From assembly GCA_963819075.1 (NCBI GenBank), contig CAWFUP010000001.1:992001-1056000 (forward strand): a stretch of 64,000 bases of DNA. The letters are read 5' to 3'. Positions 53,942 through 62,489 of this stretch are shown one piece after another. The stretch's first letter is position 1, and each line of letters begins with the position of its first letter. The notes below the pieces were generated by a model, which searched no databases, was not told where the DNA came from, and saw only the letters and a list, made by a program, of their open reading frames with translations. The translations under genes and the position numbers were made by a program. Source of the DNA: CAVQBJ01 sp963819075. GTDB lineage: Bacteria > Actinomycetota > Thermoleophilia > Solirubrobacterales > Solirubrobacteraceae.

Positions 53942-55800
53942 CGGTGCGGGGGCTCGATCTCGAAGATGGTCAGCGCCCCGAGCTGGAAGCGTGTGACGGG
54001 GAGGCCCTTGATCGACTTCACGGCGGCCGCGGCGGGGTTCGGCGGTTCATAGATCGCTCCCTTGTCGACCGGCAGGCCGAAGTGGAGCACCTGCGGATCG
54101 AGCACGACCGTGCGGATTCCGAGGCGCTGCAGCTTGTGCACCCCCTGGGCGTCGGGGAAGTTCTGCATGCCGCCACGCAAGTCGTCGAGCGCGTGGATGT
54201 CGAACGTCGAGACGCCGTTGGCGATCTCGGGGAAGCCGTTGACCGACCAGTATTGGAAGAGCCGGTCGCTCGAAGTGATCGTCGGCAGGTACAGCTGAGG
54301 CTGGGGCAGCGACGCGGTGCTCGGTGGCGCCTTCGGCACCACGGGGTGTGCCTCCTTGCCGGCGCCCTCGTAGACGATCGCGACGAACAGCAGCGCGGCG
54401 ATGACCGGCACGACCGCCGCGCGTACGCGCGGGGACGCCGACGCGCTGCGCCGGCTCGCCGCGGCGAGCAGGCGGTGTGCGCCGGCGCCGGCCAGCAACG
54501 CCAGGCCGAGCGCGGTCATCGTGTAGATGCGGCCCGGCACGCGCACCCCCTTCCAGCCCGGGACGACGTCGTGCACGAGCCGGTAGGGATACCCGCCCGG
54601 CAGGAAGTCCAGGCCGAGCGCCAGCGACGCGAACACGAGCGCCCCGCCGAGAATCCACCATCGCAACCGGCGCGAGAAGACGGCCGCGCCCATGCCGCCG
54701 ATCGTCAGCAGGACGGTGATCAATCCGGGGAACAGGACGCTCTCGTTGCGCGAGCTGAGGCTGTAGCGGATCGACTTGGTGATCCCGCCCCACACGCGGT
54801 TCTCCCACGCGGCGGCCAGGAAGGCCTTCGGCGAGGCGGAGTAGCTCTTGATCTCCTTCATCGCGCGCGTCGCCGTCGAGAAGTCGCTGGCCGTCTTGAG
54901 GTAGGGCCGGGCCTCGAACGCGCCCATGACGAGGAAGAGCGCGATCCCGGCGAGCGACGCGATGAGGACGGCCTCGGGCAGGCGGCGCGCGCCGCGGCGC
55001 CACCAGGCGTAGATCGTGACGAGCGCGACGACCAGCAGCGTGTAGGCGAACGGCAGTCCGAGCGTGAAGCCGAGGCTGAGCTGCCAGGCGGCGACGAGCC
55101 AGCCGGCGAGCACCACCTTCCACGACTGCCGCCGGTAGCCGCGCAGCAACAGGAAGAACGCGAGCGCGATGCCGCCGCTCGAGAGGACGTGCAGATGTCC
55201 CGCCTCGGCCGCCTTGAACGGGGCGTAGGCGAACGCGGCGCCCGCGATCGCCGCCGCGGCGGGCCGCAGCCCGAGCTCGCGACCGAGCAGGTAGGCCCCG
55301 ATGACCGGCAGCGTCCACGCGAAGATGAACAGCAGGTTGTAACGGACGAGTGTCGCGGTGGTGCCCGAGCCGACGAGCCCGGCCGGGGCGTACCCGAGGA
55401 GCGAATCCGAGAACGTGAGGCTGTTCGGGTATGGCCAGAACGCATTGGTCTGGAACAGGTGCAGCGGGTGATAGAGGAGCTGGTGACCCTCGACCGCGAT
55501 CTGCCAGGCGGTGCGGACCGGGTCGCCGAGGTCGGGCTCGATCCGCGACGACAGGTGCAGCACGAGCGGCCAGGTCGTGATGATCGACAGCAGCAGCGAG
55601 CCGACGATGAGCAGCGCGATCTCGCGGCCGCCGAAGCGCGGCGACGACGCGGCGCTCAGCAGCGACCCCTGGTCGGGCGAGGCGCCCGGACGCGCGGCGC
55701 GCCGGCGCGGGCGGGGCACCGCGGGAGCCGCCGGCGCGCTCGCCGGGGACGCGGCCGCGGATGCGGGTGCGGATGCGGATGCGCTCAGAGGATCACTCAA
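53938..55800 (-). CDS. GT-C/YfhO-like polytopic membrane protein
   Basis: 620 residues from TTG 55800 (TTG-AGT-GAT). An Ala/Pro-rich N-terminus (1-58) precedes about 12 membrane segments, starting IALLIVGSLLLSIITTWPLV. The first outer loop, RIEPDLGDPVRTAWQIAV, has the acidic pair typical of GT-C enzymes, and a soluble C-terminal domain (about 500-620) contains YWSVNGFPEIANGVSTF and RLGIRTVVLDPQVLHFG. Similar architecture to YfhO-type proteins. First gene of a two-gene envelope glycosylation unit. Confidence 0.77.
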   Translation of the reverse strand: MSDPLSASASAPASAAASPASAPAAPAVPRPRRRAARPGASPDQGSLLSAASSPRFGGREIALLIVGSLLLSIITTWPLVLHLSSRIEPDLGDPVRTAWQIAVEGHQLLYHPLHLFQTNAFWPYPNSLTFSDSLLGYAPAGLVGSGTTATLVRYNLLFIFAWTLPVIGAYLLGRELGLRPAAAAIAGAAFAYAPFKAAEAGHLHVLSSGGIALAFFLLLRGYRRQSWKVVLAGWLVAAWQLSLGFTLGLPFAYTLLVVALVTIYAWWRRGARRLPEAVLIASLAGIALFLVMGAFEARPYLKTASDFSTATRAMKEIKSYSASPKAFLAAAWENRVWGGITKSIRYSLSSRNESVLFPGLITVLLTIGGMGAAVFSRRLRWWILGGALVFASLALGLDFLPGGYPYRLVHDVVPGWKGVRVPGRIYTMTALGLALLAGAGAHRLLAAASRRSASASPRVRAAVVPVIAALLFVAIVYEGAGKEAHPVVPKAPPSTASLPQPQLYLPTITSSDRLFQYWSVNGFPEIANGVSTFDIHALDDLRGGMQNFPDAQGVHKLQRLGIRTVVLDPQVLHFGLPVDKGAIYEPPNPAAAAVKSIKGLPVTRFQLGALTIFEIEPPHR

Positions 55801-56120
55801 CGCGGGCTCTCGAACGTACGGGCGTCACAGACGGATAGAAGCGCACAGGGAGGACGCCCGGTCAAGAGGGCGCGGATGGATGCGGTCAGCCGCGACGCGA
55901 GGGGCGCGTTCGCGGCCTCCCACCGCGCGCTGCCCGGCGTCCAGCTTCCCCGCAGAGTAACGAACCGGCGGACGTCGCCACGTCGACGCGGGGTTCGCGG
56001 GGCGGGGGCGGCGGCGCGGATGGGCTCGGTTTTCGCCGCCGACCGGACGTTCGAAGGCAGGCCGCGGCGCGACCCGGTTGCTCGCGGGCCCGCGCCGCCG
56101 GGCCGCTCGGTGGGCGTGGC

Positions 56121-56332
56121 GGGACGATGACGGATGCGCCGCGCGGGTCTCGCAGCGTGGCGGGGGCTCGTAACGGGACTGTTGCGCGACCGTGCCGCGG
56201 GTCGGTCGCGGGGCCGGCGCGCTTCGGGGTGTGCTCCCGTAGCCCCGCTCTGCGGGCGAAATCGAGCACACCCTCCGGCGGTGCGTGACGCGACGGTGAC
56301 AGATGCGTCGGGCGCGTCGCGCTGCGTGGCGG
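56121..56332. repeat. Composite repeat: REP-like palindrome A3 flanked by two direct copies of module B
   Basis: Within the 548-bp gap 55801-56348, which has no gene. Palindrome A3 (56227-56273): GGGTGTGCTCCCGTAGCCCC, GCTCTGCGGGCGAAATC, GAGCACACCC. On its right (from 56285) is GTGACGCGACGGTGACAGAT with a GTCGCGCTGCGTGGCGG tail; a diverged copy, GACGATGACGGATGCG...CGCAGCGTGGCGG, lies on its left (56124-56163). The right-hand motif is almost the reverse complement of one in the 146-bp repeats at 19 kb (GTCACTGTCGCGTCAC). The rest of the gap shows nothing I can name. Confidence 0.7.
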
Positions 56333-56348
56333 CCACCGGCGCCCGGCC

Positions 56349-57114
56349 CTACAGCACCTTCGACAGGAATGCCCGCGTGCGCTCCTCGCGAGGGTTGGCC
56401 AGGACCTCGCGCGGATCGCCGGCCTCGACGACGACGCCGTCGTCCATGAACACGAGCGTGTCGCCGACCTCGCGCGCGAAGCCGATCTCGTGGGTCACGA
56501 CGATCATCGTCATGCCATCGGTGGCCAGGCCGCGCATGACGTCGAGCACCTCCCCGACGAGCTCCGGATCAAGGGCCGACGTCGGCTCATCGAACAGCAT
56601 CAGCTTCGGCTGCATCGCGAGCGCCCGCGCGATCGCTACCCGCTGCTGCTGGCCTCCGGAGAGCTGCGACGGATAGGCCGAGATCTTGTCGGCGAGCCCG
56701 ACGCGCTCGAGCAGCTGGCGGCGCACGGTCGGTGGCCTCGCTCCGCGAGAGCTTGCGCACGCGGCAGGGCGCCTCGATGACGTTATCCACGACGGACATG
56801 TGCGGGAAGAGGTTGAAGCGCTGGAAGACCATGCCGATCTCCGAGCGCCGCTGGGCCACCTCGGACTCGCGCAGCTCGTAGAGCTTGTCGCCGTTCTGGC
56901 GGTAGCCGACGAGGTCGCCGTCGACCCACAGCCGGCCGTAGTTGAGCTTCTCGAGGTGGTTGATGCAGCGCAGGAACGTCGACTTGCCCGACCCGGACGG
57001 GCCGAGGATGCACATCACCTCGCCGGGCATCACCCGCAGGTCGATGCCCTTCAGCACCTCGAGGCGACCAAAGTACTTGTGCACGCCCTCGGCGCGGACC
57101 ATGGGCTCGGGCAT
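56349..57114 (-). pseudogene. Amino-acid ABC transporter ATPase (GlnQ-like), one frameshift
   Basis: Joined length about 254 residues. Walker A CILGPSGSGKSTFLRCIN, Q-loop MVFQRFNLFPHMSVVDNV, then after the break signature YPSQLSGGQQQRVAIARAL, Walker B MLFDEPTSALDPELVGEV and His in VVTHEIGFAREVGD. The break near 56718-56724 is one extra C (GCGCCGCCAG for GCGCGCCAG), turning DRARQLLERVGL into DRAPPAARAR. Start ATG overlaps the permease stop. FNLFPHM and the order of genes place it with polar amino-acid importers. Confidence 0.87.
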
Positions 57115-58141
57115 CAGACGCCGATGCCTCCGCCGGCGCCCCCGCGGCCCACGGCGTTGGGGTCGGTCGGGCTGCGCCCGAACCCGGAATCGGAGCCGTA
57201 CGCGGCCGGGTCGTGCCGGAACGACCCGAGCCCGCGCCTGATCCGCTGCAGCGGCGTGGGCGGCAGGTCCCGCGTGGCGCCGCGCGCGTAGTAGCGCTCG
57301 AGGTAGTACTGGCCGACGTAGAGCACGCTCGTCATCACGAGGTACCAGAAGGAGGCCACGATCAGCAGCTGGATCGTCTCGTAGTTCTGCGAGTAGATCT
57401 GATCGGCCGATCCGAGCAGCTCCGGGTAGGCGATGGCATAGGCGAGCGAGGTCGTCTTGAGCATCGAGATCGTCTCGTTGCCGGTCGGCGGGATGATCAC
57501 CCGCATCGCCTGCGGCAGGACGATGCGGCGCATCGTCTGCATCCGCGTCAGGCCGAGCGCGCTGCCGCCTCGCTCTGGCCCTCGTCGACGGAGATGATGC
57601 CGGCGCGCACGATCTCCGCCATGTAGGCCCCCTCGTTGAGGCCGAGGCCGAGCAGCACGGCCACGAATGGCGTGATCAGCGTGTTCGCGTCGAGATTGAC
57701 GAACGACGGCCCGAAGGGGATGCCGAGCTTGATCTTCGGGTACAGCGCGGCGACGTTGTACCAGAACAGCAGCTGCACGAGCACGGGCGTGCCGCGGAAG
57801 AACCAGATGTACAGCCAGCTGCTCCCGGAGATGAGCGGGTTGGGCGACAGGCGCATCACCGCAAGCACGACGCCGAGCACGACGCCGAGCCCCATGCAGG
57901 CGACGGTCAGCTCGATGGTCAGGCGCGCTCCGTGCAGGATGCGCGGGTCGAACAGGTAGTGCCCGACCTGGCCCCACATGAAGTTGCCGTTGGTGACCAC
58001 CGAGCGCACGAGCGCCACCGCGATGACGAGGATGATCGCGGCGGCGACCCAGCGGCCCGGGTGCCGGACCGGAACGGCCTTGATCTGCTCAGGCCGCCCG
58101 GTCGGCGCGGGTGTGTCGGTGGCGTTCGGGGCGGAGGACAC
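57114..58141 (-). pseudogene. Polar amino-acid ABC transporter permease, one frameshift
   Basis: Joined length about 342 residues from GTG 58141 (GGAGG 5 nt before; GTG 58144 also possible). Membrane segments start WVAAAIILVIAVALVRSVV; FFRGTPVLVQLLFWYN and the ExxRAGIISVDEGQSEAA loop are HisM/GlnP hallmarks, followed after the break by LGLTRMQTMRRIVLPQAMRV and IPPTGNETISMLKTTSLAY. One base is lost near 57556-57568. A 45-residue Gly/Asp-rich tail is unusual. 18 bp after the binding-protein gene. Confidence 0.87.
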
Positions 58142-58159
58142 CACAACCTCCGCGTCGTC

Positions 58160-59092
58160 CTAGCTCGTCGCCCCGTTGATCGCCGGCGTGTTGAGCGCGC
58201 CGGACTGCACGCCCCACTTCTTGAGGATCGCCTCGTACTGGCCGTTACTGACCATGTACTGCAGCGCGACGAGGATCGCCTTATCGAGCGCGCCCGACGT
58301 CTTCGGCACGGCGATGCCGTAGGGCGCGTTGGAGAACGACGGGCTGACGAGCTTGAACTTGCCGTGCGAGACCACCGTCTGGTAGGCGGCGACCGGCGAG
58401 TCGGCGAAGCCGACGTTCGCGCGCGCCGAGGCCACGGCCAGGTTGGCGCTGTTCTGGTCGGGGAACACGAGCACGCTGACCGCCGGCTTGCCGCCGGAGA
58501 CGCACGTCTTGGACGCCGTCTGTGCGTCGGACTGCTCGGTCGTGCCCGACTCGACGGCCACCTTCAGCCCGCAGATGCTCGACAGCGACGTGATGGTGTT
58601 GCCGCTCGTGGACAGACCGTAGAAGGACTCCCCGGCGGTGAAGTAGTCGACGAAGTTGACCTGGGCCTGGCGCGCCTTCGTGTCGGTGAAGGACGACATG
58701 CCGATGTCGAACTTGCCCGAGGTCAGGCCCGGGATGATCGTGTCGAACGTCGCGTTGACGACGGTGGGCTTCAGGCCGAGCAGCGGGAACAGGGCATGCG
58801 CGAGGTCGACGTCCATGCCGACGATCGCCCCATTCAGGATGAACTCGTTCGGCGCGTACGTCGCGTCGGCGGCGACGAGCTGCGTGCCCTTCGACTTGAT
58901 CGCCGCCGGCACGAGAGCGGCGGCGGGCGCGTAGACGCCGGCGGTGCTGACGCCGGTGGCGGCTGCGGCGGCCGATGTCGACGAGGTCGTGGAGCTCGAG
59001 CTCGACGAGCTCCCGCACGCGGCCACCCCGATGAGCGCGGCACCCACGAGGGCGAGCCTGGATGCGGAGCGGACGGTTCTCTTGAACAACAC
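58160..59092 (-). CDS. Amino-acid-binding lipoprotein of an ABC importer
   Basis: 310 residues from GTG 59092, placed by GAGGAG 6 nt upstream. Lipobox GVAAC after SRLALVGAALI, then a Ser/Thr linker. The family-3 solute-binding fold shows YAPNEFILNGAIVGMDVDLA, LTSGKFDIGMSSFTDTKARQ and GLKVAVESGTTEQ. The phrase IVGMDVDLAHAL is the usual G(x)DVDLA motif. Ligand is a polar amino acid, identity unknown. First gene of the three-gene importer. Confidence 0.93.
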   Translation of the reverse strand: MLFKRTVRSASRLALVGAALIGVAACGSSSSSSSTTSSTSAAAAATGVSTAGVYAPAAALVPAAIKSKGTQLVAADATYAPNEFILNGAIVGMDVDLAHALFPLLGLKPTVVNATFDTIIPGLTSGKFDIGMSSFTDTKARQAQVNFVDYFTAGESFYGLSTSGNTITSLSSICGLKVAVESGTTEQSDAQTASKTCVSGGKPAVSVLVFPDQNSANLAVASARANVGFADSPVAAYQTVVSHGKFKLVSPSFSNAPYGIAVPKTSGALDKAILVALQYMVSNGQYEAILKKWGVQSGALNTPAINGATS

Positions 59093-59123
59093 AGGCGTCT
59101 CCTCGTGTCGCGGAATGCAGGCG

Positions 59124-59170
59124 CGGACAAGAATATGTAAATGGGCTGTGCGTGGGGTTTTTCTTGTCCG
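59124..59170. promoter_or_regulatory. 10-bp inverted repeat in the divergent promoter of the amino-acid importer
   Basis: CGGACAAGAA (59124-59133) and TTCTTGTCCG (59161-59170) enclose a 27-nt A/T-rich segment. It lies 31 bp upstream of the binding-protein start and 54 bp from the divergent membrane-protein start. Could be an operator or an upstream structured element. Confidence 0.45.
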
Positions 59171-59224
59171 GCCTCGCGGCAGGCCCCGCGCCACCGGTCC
59201 GCCCGATTCAATAGTCTGCCGCCG

Positions 59225-59710
59225 ATGCGCCGATCCACGGCCACGTTGCTCGCGACGCTCGTCGCCGCGCTGACGCTCCTCCCGGGCGCGCTGGCGCTCG
59301 CCCAGAGCCCGACGCCGACGTACCTCAAGGAGGACTACGCCGCCTTCCAGAGCCAGCTCAACGCTGGGAAGGTGAAGTCGGTGACCTTCAACAAGAAGGC
59401 TCACTCCCTGCGCATCACGCTCGACAACGGGACCCTCTACGTCGCGTCCTACCCATCGCAGCAGTACAAGGCGATCAGCGCGCAGATCACGGCCAAGGGC
59501 GTGCCGGTGTCCATCCTGCACGTGACCAAGGCGGGCACGACCACGACGACCCATCACAAGCTCCGCTACATCGCGGCCGGAATCCTCGTCGTCGTGGTGA
59601 TCGTGATCGCTCTCGTACTCGGCTTCAACCGCCGTCGCCCGCCGGCCGATGCCCCGAGCGGTGACGAAACCGTCGCCGGCTCCGGCCCCGCGCCGTCGCC
59701 CGGCGAGTAG
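59225..59710 (+). CDS. Secreted/membrane protein with FtsH-extracellular-like domain
   Basis: 161 residues. A signal peptide (TLLATLVAALTLLPGALALA), then YAAFQSQLNAGKVKSVTFNK, SLRITLDNGTLYVASYPSQQ and VPVSILHV, which resemble the small external domain of FtsH. One membrane segment follows at about 117-138 (YIAAGILVVVVIVIALVLGF), then a short acidic tail. No AAA or protease domain, so it is not FtsH itself; it might modulate it (inference). TAGTCT is 7 nt before the ATG. Confidence 0.75.
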   Translation: MRRSTATLLATLVAALTLLPGALALAQSPTPTYLKEDYAAFQSQLNAGKVKSVTFNKKAHSLRITLDNGTLYVASYPSQQYKAISAQITAKGVPVSILHVTKAGTTTTTHHKLRYIAAGILVVVVIVIALVLGFNRRRPPADAPSGDETVAGSGPAPSPGE

Positions 59711-59764
59711 CGCCCGTCTACGCTGTCGTTGACGCCCGGGCGTCGACCGGGCGATAACACGGTC

Positions 59765-60697
59765 ATGGCCCACGGGCATTCGCACCACCACCACGGTCCC
59801 CCGCGCGAGGCCGACGCGCGGGCGCTGACGATCGCGCTCGGTCTGATCGTCGCGCTCATGGTCGCCGAGGTCGTCGCCGCGATCCTCGCCCACGCGCTCG
59901 TGCTGTTCTCCGACGCGGCGCACATGCTCACCGACGCAGCCGCGCTCGGGCTCGCCCTGGTCGCGCTGCGCCTCGCCACCCGCCCGGCCCGCGGCGCGAT
60001 GACGTTCGGACTCGGGCGCGCAGAGATCCTCTCGGCCCAGGCGAACGGGATCACGCTCATCGTGCTCGGCGGCGTGATCGTCTACGCGGCGATCGTGCGC
60101 CTCATCTCGCCGCCGCACGTGCGGCCGTGGCCGATCATCGTCGTGGCGCTGGCCGGCATCGCCGTGAACGCGGCGGCGACGCTCGTGCTCGCCGGCGGGG
60201 CGCGCGCGAGCCTCAATATCGAGGGCGCGTTCCGGCACCTGGTGACGGACCTGTACGCCTTCATCGGCACGCTCATCGCCGGCGTTGTGATCCTCGTGAG
60301 CGGGTGGGAGCGCGCCGACTCGATCGCCTCGCTGTTCGTCGCCGCGCTCATGCTGCGCTCGGGCATCGGTCTCGTCCGTGCCTCGGCGCGCGTGTTCCTC
60401 GAGGCCTCGCCCGCGGGACTGCATCCGTCCGACATCGGTCAGGCGCTCGTGAGCGAGCCGGACGTCGTCGAGGTCCACGACCTCCACGTGTGGGAGGTGA
60501 CGTCGGGCTTCCCCGCGCTCTCGGCGCACGTGCTCGTCGCCGCCGAGGCCGACTGTCACGCCACGCGACGCTCGCTCGAGCGCATGCTGGCCGAGCGCTT
60601 CGACCTGCACCACACGACGCTGCAGGTCGACCATCGCCCGCGCGAGCTGCTCGACCTCGAGGTCGCGCCGGGAGCGTGGCGCGCGCACGATGCCTGA
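59765..60697 (+). CDS. Cation diffusion facilitator metal exporter (CzcD/ZitB-like)
   Basis: 310 residues. His-rich start (HGHSHHHHGPP), six membrane segments, metal site residues in LFSDAAHMLTDA (segment 2) and HLVTDLYAFIG (segment 5), and a C-terminal domain with VHDLHVWEVTSGFPALSAHV. Exports Zn(II) or a similar ion in exchange for protons. GATAAC lies 6 nt before the ATG. Convergent with the WYL regulator gene (6 bp gap). Confidence 0.93.
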   Translation: MAHGHSHHHHGPPREADARALTIALGLIVALMVAEVVAAILAHALVLFSDAAHMLTDAAALGLALVALRLATRPARGAMTFGLGRAEILSAQANGITLIVLGGVIVYAAIVRLISPPHVRPWPIIVVALAGIAVNAAATLVLAGGARASLNIEGAFRHLVTDLYAFIGTLIAGVVILVSGWERADSIASLFVAALMLRSGIGLVRASARVFLEASPAGLHPSDIGQALVSEPDVVEVHDLHVWEVTSGFPALSAHVLVAAEADCHATRRSLERMLAERFDLHHTTLQVDHRPRELLDLEVAPGAWRAHDA

Positions 60698-60703
60698 TCG
60701 CGG

Positions 60704-61665
60704 TCAGCGGCGCTCAGCGGTCGCGCGAGTAAAGCGATCGGCGAGCCGGCGCACCTCGGCGATCAGCTCCGGCGGGTCGAGAACCTCGAAATCGACGCCG
60801 ATCTGCGCGACGTAGACGGCGAGGCCGCCGAGCCAGTCGGCTCCGGTGCGCAGCAAGCACGTGCGCTCGTCGATCGCCTCCAGCGTGCCCACGCCGGTCG
60901 GCACGCGCGGGGCGACCTCGGCGAGCGGGGCGTGCAGTACGACGCTGGCCTGGAAGCGGTCGCGCGCGGCCGAGACCCCGCGGGCGACGTAGGCGGCAAG
61001 ATCCTTCGCCGGCGGCTGCCGCGCCACGAAGCGGCGGTCGACGCCGAGGCGCGGGCCGATCCGGTCGACGCGGAACGTGCGCCAGTCCTCGCGCGTCGCG
61101 TCCCACGCCACGAGGTACCAGCGCCGGCCCGTGTGGACGAGTCGATGCGGCTCGATCGTCCGCCGGCTCGTCGAGGCGTCGTGGCTGCGGTAGTGGATCC
61201 GCAGGCGCTCGCGGTCGCGGCAGGCGGCGGCGATCGTCGCGAGGGTCTCGGGATCGACGGTCGGACCGAAGCGCGGATAGGAGACGGTCGCCGATCCGAC
61301 GGCGTTCACCCGGCGCCGCAGGTGCGCCGGCAGCATCTGCTCGAGCTTGGCCAGCGCGCGGATGGAGGTGTCCTCGATACCGGCCACGCCGACGCTCGCC
61401 GCGGTGCGCAGGCCGGCGGCCACGGCCACCGCCTCCTCCTCGTCGAGCAGCAGCGGCGGCAGCGAGCCGCCGGCGCCGAGGCGGTAGCCCCCGGCCACGC
61501 CGGGCGTGGCCTCGATCGGATAGCCGAGCGTGCGCAGGCGCTCGACGTCGCGCCGGACCGTCCGCACGCCGACCTCCAGACGCTCGGCGAGCGCGGCACC
61601 GGACCAGTCGCGCCGTTCCTGCAGGAGCGAGAGCAGACTGAGCAGGCGAGCCGAGGTCTCCACCA
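60704..61665 (-). CDS. WYL-domain (YafY-type) transcriptional regulator
   Basis: 320 residues from ATG 61665; an upstream extension to 61969 is open but lacks similarity. N-terminal helix-turn-helix: ALAERLEVGVRTVRRDVERL; wing with YPIEATPGVAGGYRLG. The WYL domain spans about 135-225 (RLRIHYRSHDAS, IEPHRLVHTGRRWYLVAWD), followed by a C-terminal domain. CAGACT is 7 nt before the ATG, and a perfect 27-bp palindrome (61685-61711) covers the expected -35 region, so it is probably autoregulated. The same palindrome occurs at 26798-26824. Confidence 0.92.
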
Positions 61666-61684
61666 TCGGGCAGAGTCTGCCAGC

Positions 61685-61711
61685 GATTGCGGTCAGAAGC
61701 TGACCGCAATC
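61685..61711. promoter_or_regulatory. 27-bp palindrome upstream of the WYL regulator (copy 2)
   Basis: GATTGCGGTCAG-AAG-CTGACCGCAATC; both 12-bp arms are identical to those at 26798-26824, with the spacer reverse-complemented. It begins 20 bp before the WYL start codon and overlaps its -35 position, the best candidate operator for this regulator. Confidence 0.75.
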
Positions 61712-61728
61712 GTTCGTGCGACGGCTGC

Positions 61729-62226
61729 TCAGCGGTGGTGCAGGAAGTCGACGACGGTCAGCCCGTCGTCGATCTCGAGCTCGGGCTCGGCGCTGAGGTC
61801 GAGCGCGTAGTCGATGCGCTCGAGCAGGTACTCGCCACTGCACGGCGTGTGGATCCAGTCGTCGGCGCCCGCGCGCAGCGCCCGCGCGCGGTCGAACTCG
61901 TTGTCGCTCGAGCTCAGCACGATGACCGGGAGGTCGCTCAGGTGGCGCACGCTCTCGAGCACGCGCCACCCGTCGAGGACGGGGATGTCGAGGTTGACGA
62001 CCATCAGATCGGGGCGGCGGGTGAACAGGCCACGCAGGGCCGTGCGCCCGTCGCAGGCGATCAGAACCTGGTGTCCGGCGCCGCCGAGGAGCACGCGGAC
62101 GAGCTCGAGGACCTCGTCATCGTCGTCGGCGATGAGGATTCGCTTGCGGCTGGCGGGGGCTTGGGGCTTGGTCGGCTGGGGAGTTTGTCTCACGACCCGA
62201 GTGATCGACCGCCACCATCCGACCAC
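61729..62226 (-). CDS. Stand-alone receiver domain lacking the phospho-acceptor Asp
   Basis: 165 residues from GTG 62226; GTG 62193 would give a start nearer the domain. The receiver fold is clear: KRILIADDDDEVLELVRVLL with the acidic pocket, VVNLDIPVLDGW, VIVLSSSD, RAGADDWIHTP. In register with D-x-x-x-P-x-x-D-G the phospho-acceptor position is Asn (VVN), and the conserved Lys before Pro is Thr (HTP). It therefore should not be phosphorylated in the usual way. No output domain. Divergent hairpin GGACGG...CCGTCC (62230-62263) lies just upstream. Confidence 0.82.
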   Translation of the reverse strand: MVGWWRSITRVVRQTPQPTKPQAPASRKRILIADDDDEVLELVRVLLGGAGHQVLIACDGRTALRGLFTRRPDLMVVNLDIPVLDGWRVLESVRHLSDLPVIVLSSSDNEFDRARALRAGADDWIHTPCSGEYLLERIDYALDLSAEPELEIDDGLTVVDFLHHR

Positions 62227-62418
62227 GCAGGACGGTGCACAAACGTCGTAGAAGTGTCCGTCCCGACTCCAGGCCCTACCGAGGGATGAGCGGTTCGGCC
62301 GTCGCGTGGCAGATTCGCACCCGCCGCGAGGGGATTTCGCGGCGCCGTGGCGGGTTCACGGCGCTCGGCGCCCGGCCGCCCGAGGCGGATTGCCACGGGC
62401 TGACGAGGTTCCGGACGG

Positions 62419-62468
62419 GGGGTGTTCGTCGTTTGTACCCCTATAGGCATCCCAACGACGAACACCCC
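62419..62468. repeat. 15-bp perfect stem-loop before the M28 peptidase gene
   Basis: GGGGTGTTCGTCGTT (62419-62433) and AACGACGAACACCCC (62454-62468) with a 20-nt loop. The arms resemble those of the hairpin at 29001-29055 (shared pattern GGGGTGnnCGTC). It ends 8 bp before a TACCGT box for the next gene, so it may be an operator, an upstream terminator, or a mobile REP. The rest of the 263-bp gap 62227-62489 has no gene. Confidence 0.65.
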
Positions 62469-62489
62469 GCACGCAGTACCGTCTCGCCG

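Noticed and set aside
59093..60688. Upstream extension of the amino-acid-binding protein
   Set aside because: Antisense to the FtsH-like and CDF genes; GAGGAG and the lipoprotein signal fix the start at 59092.
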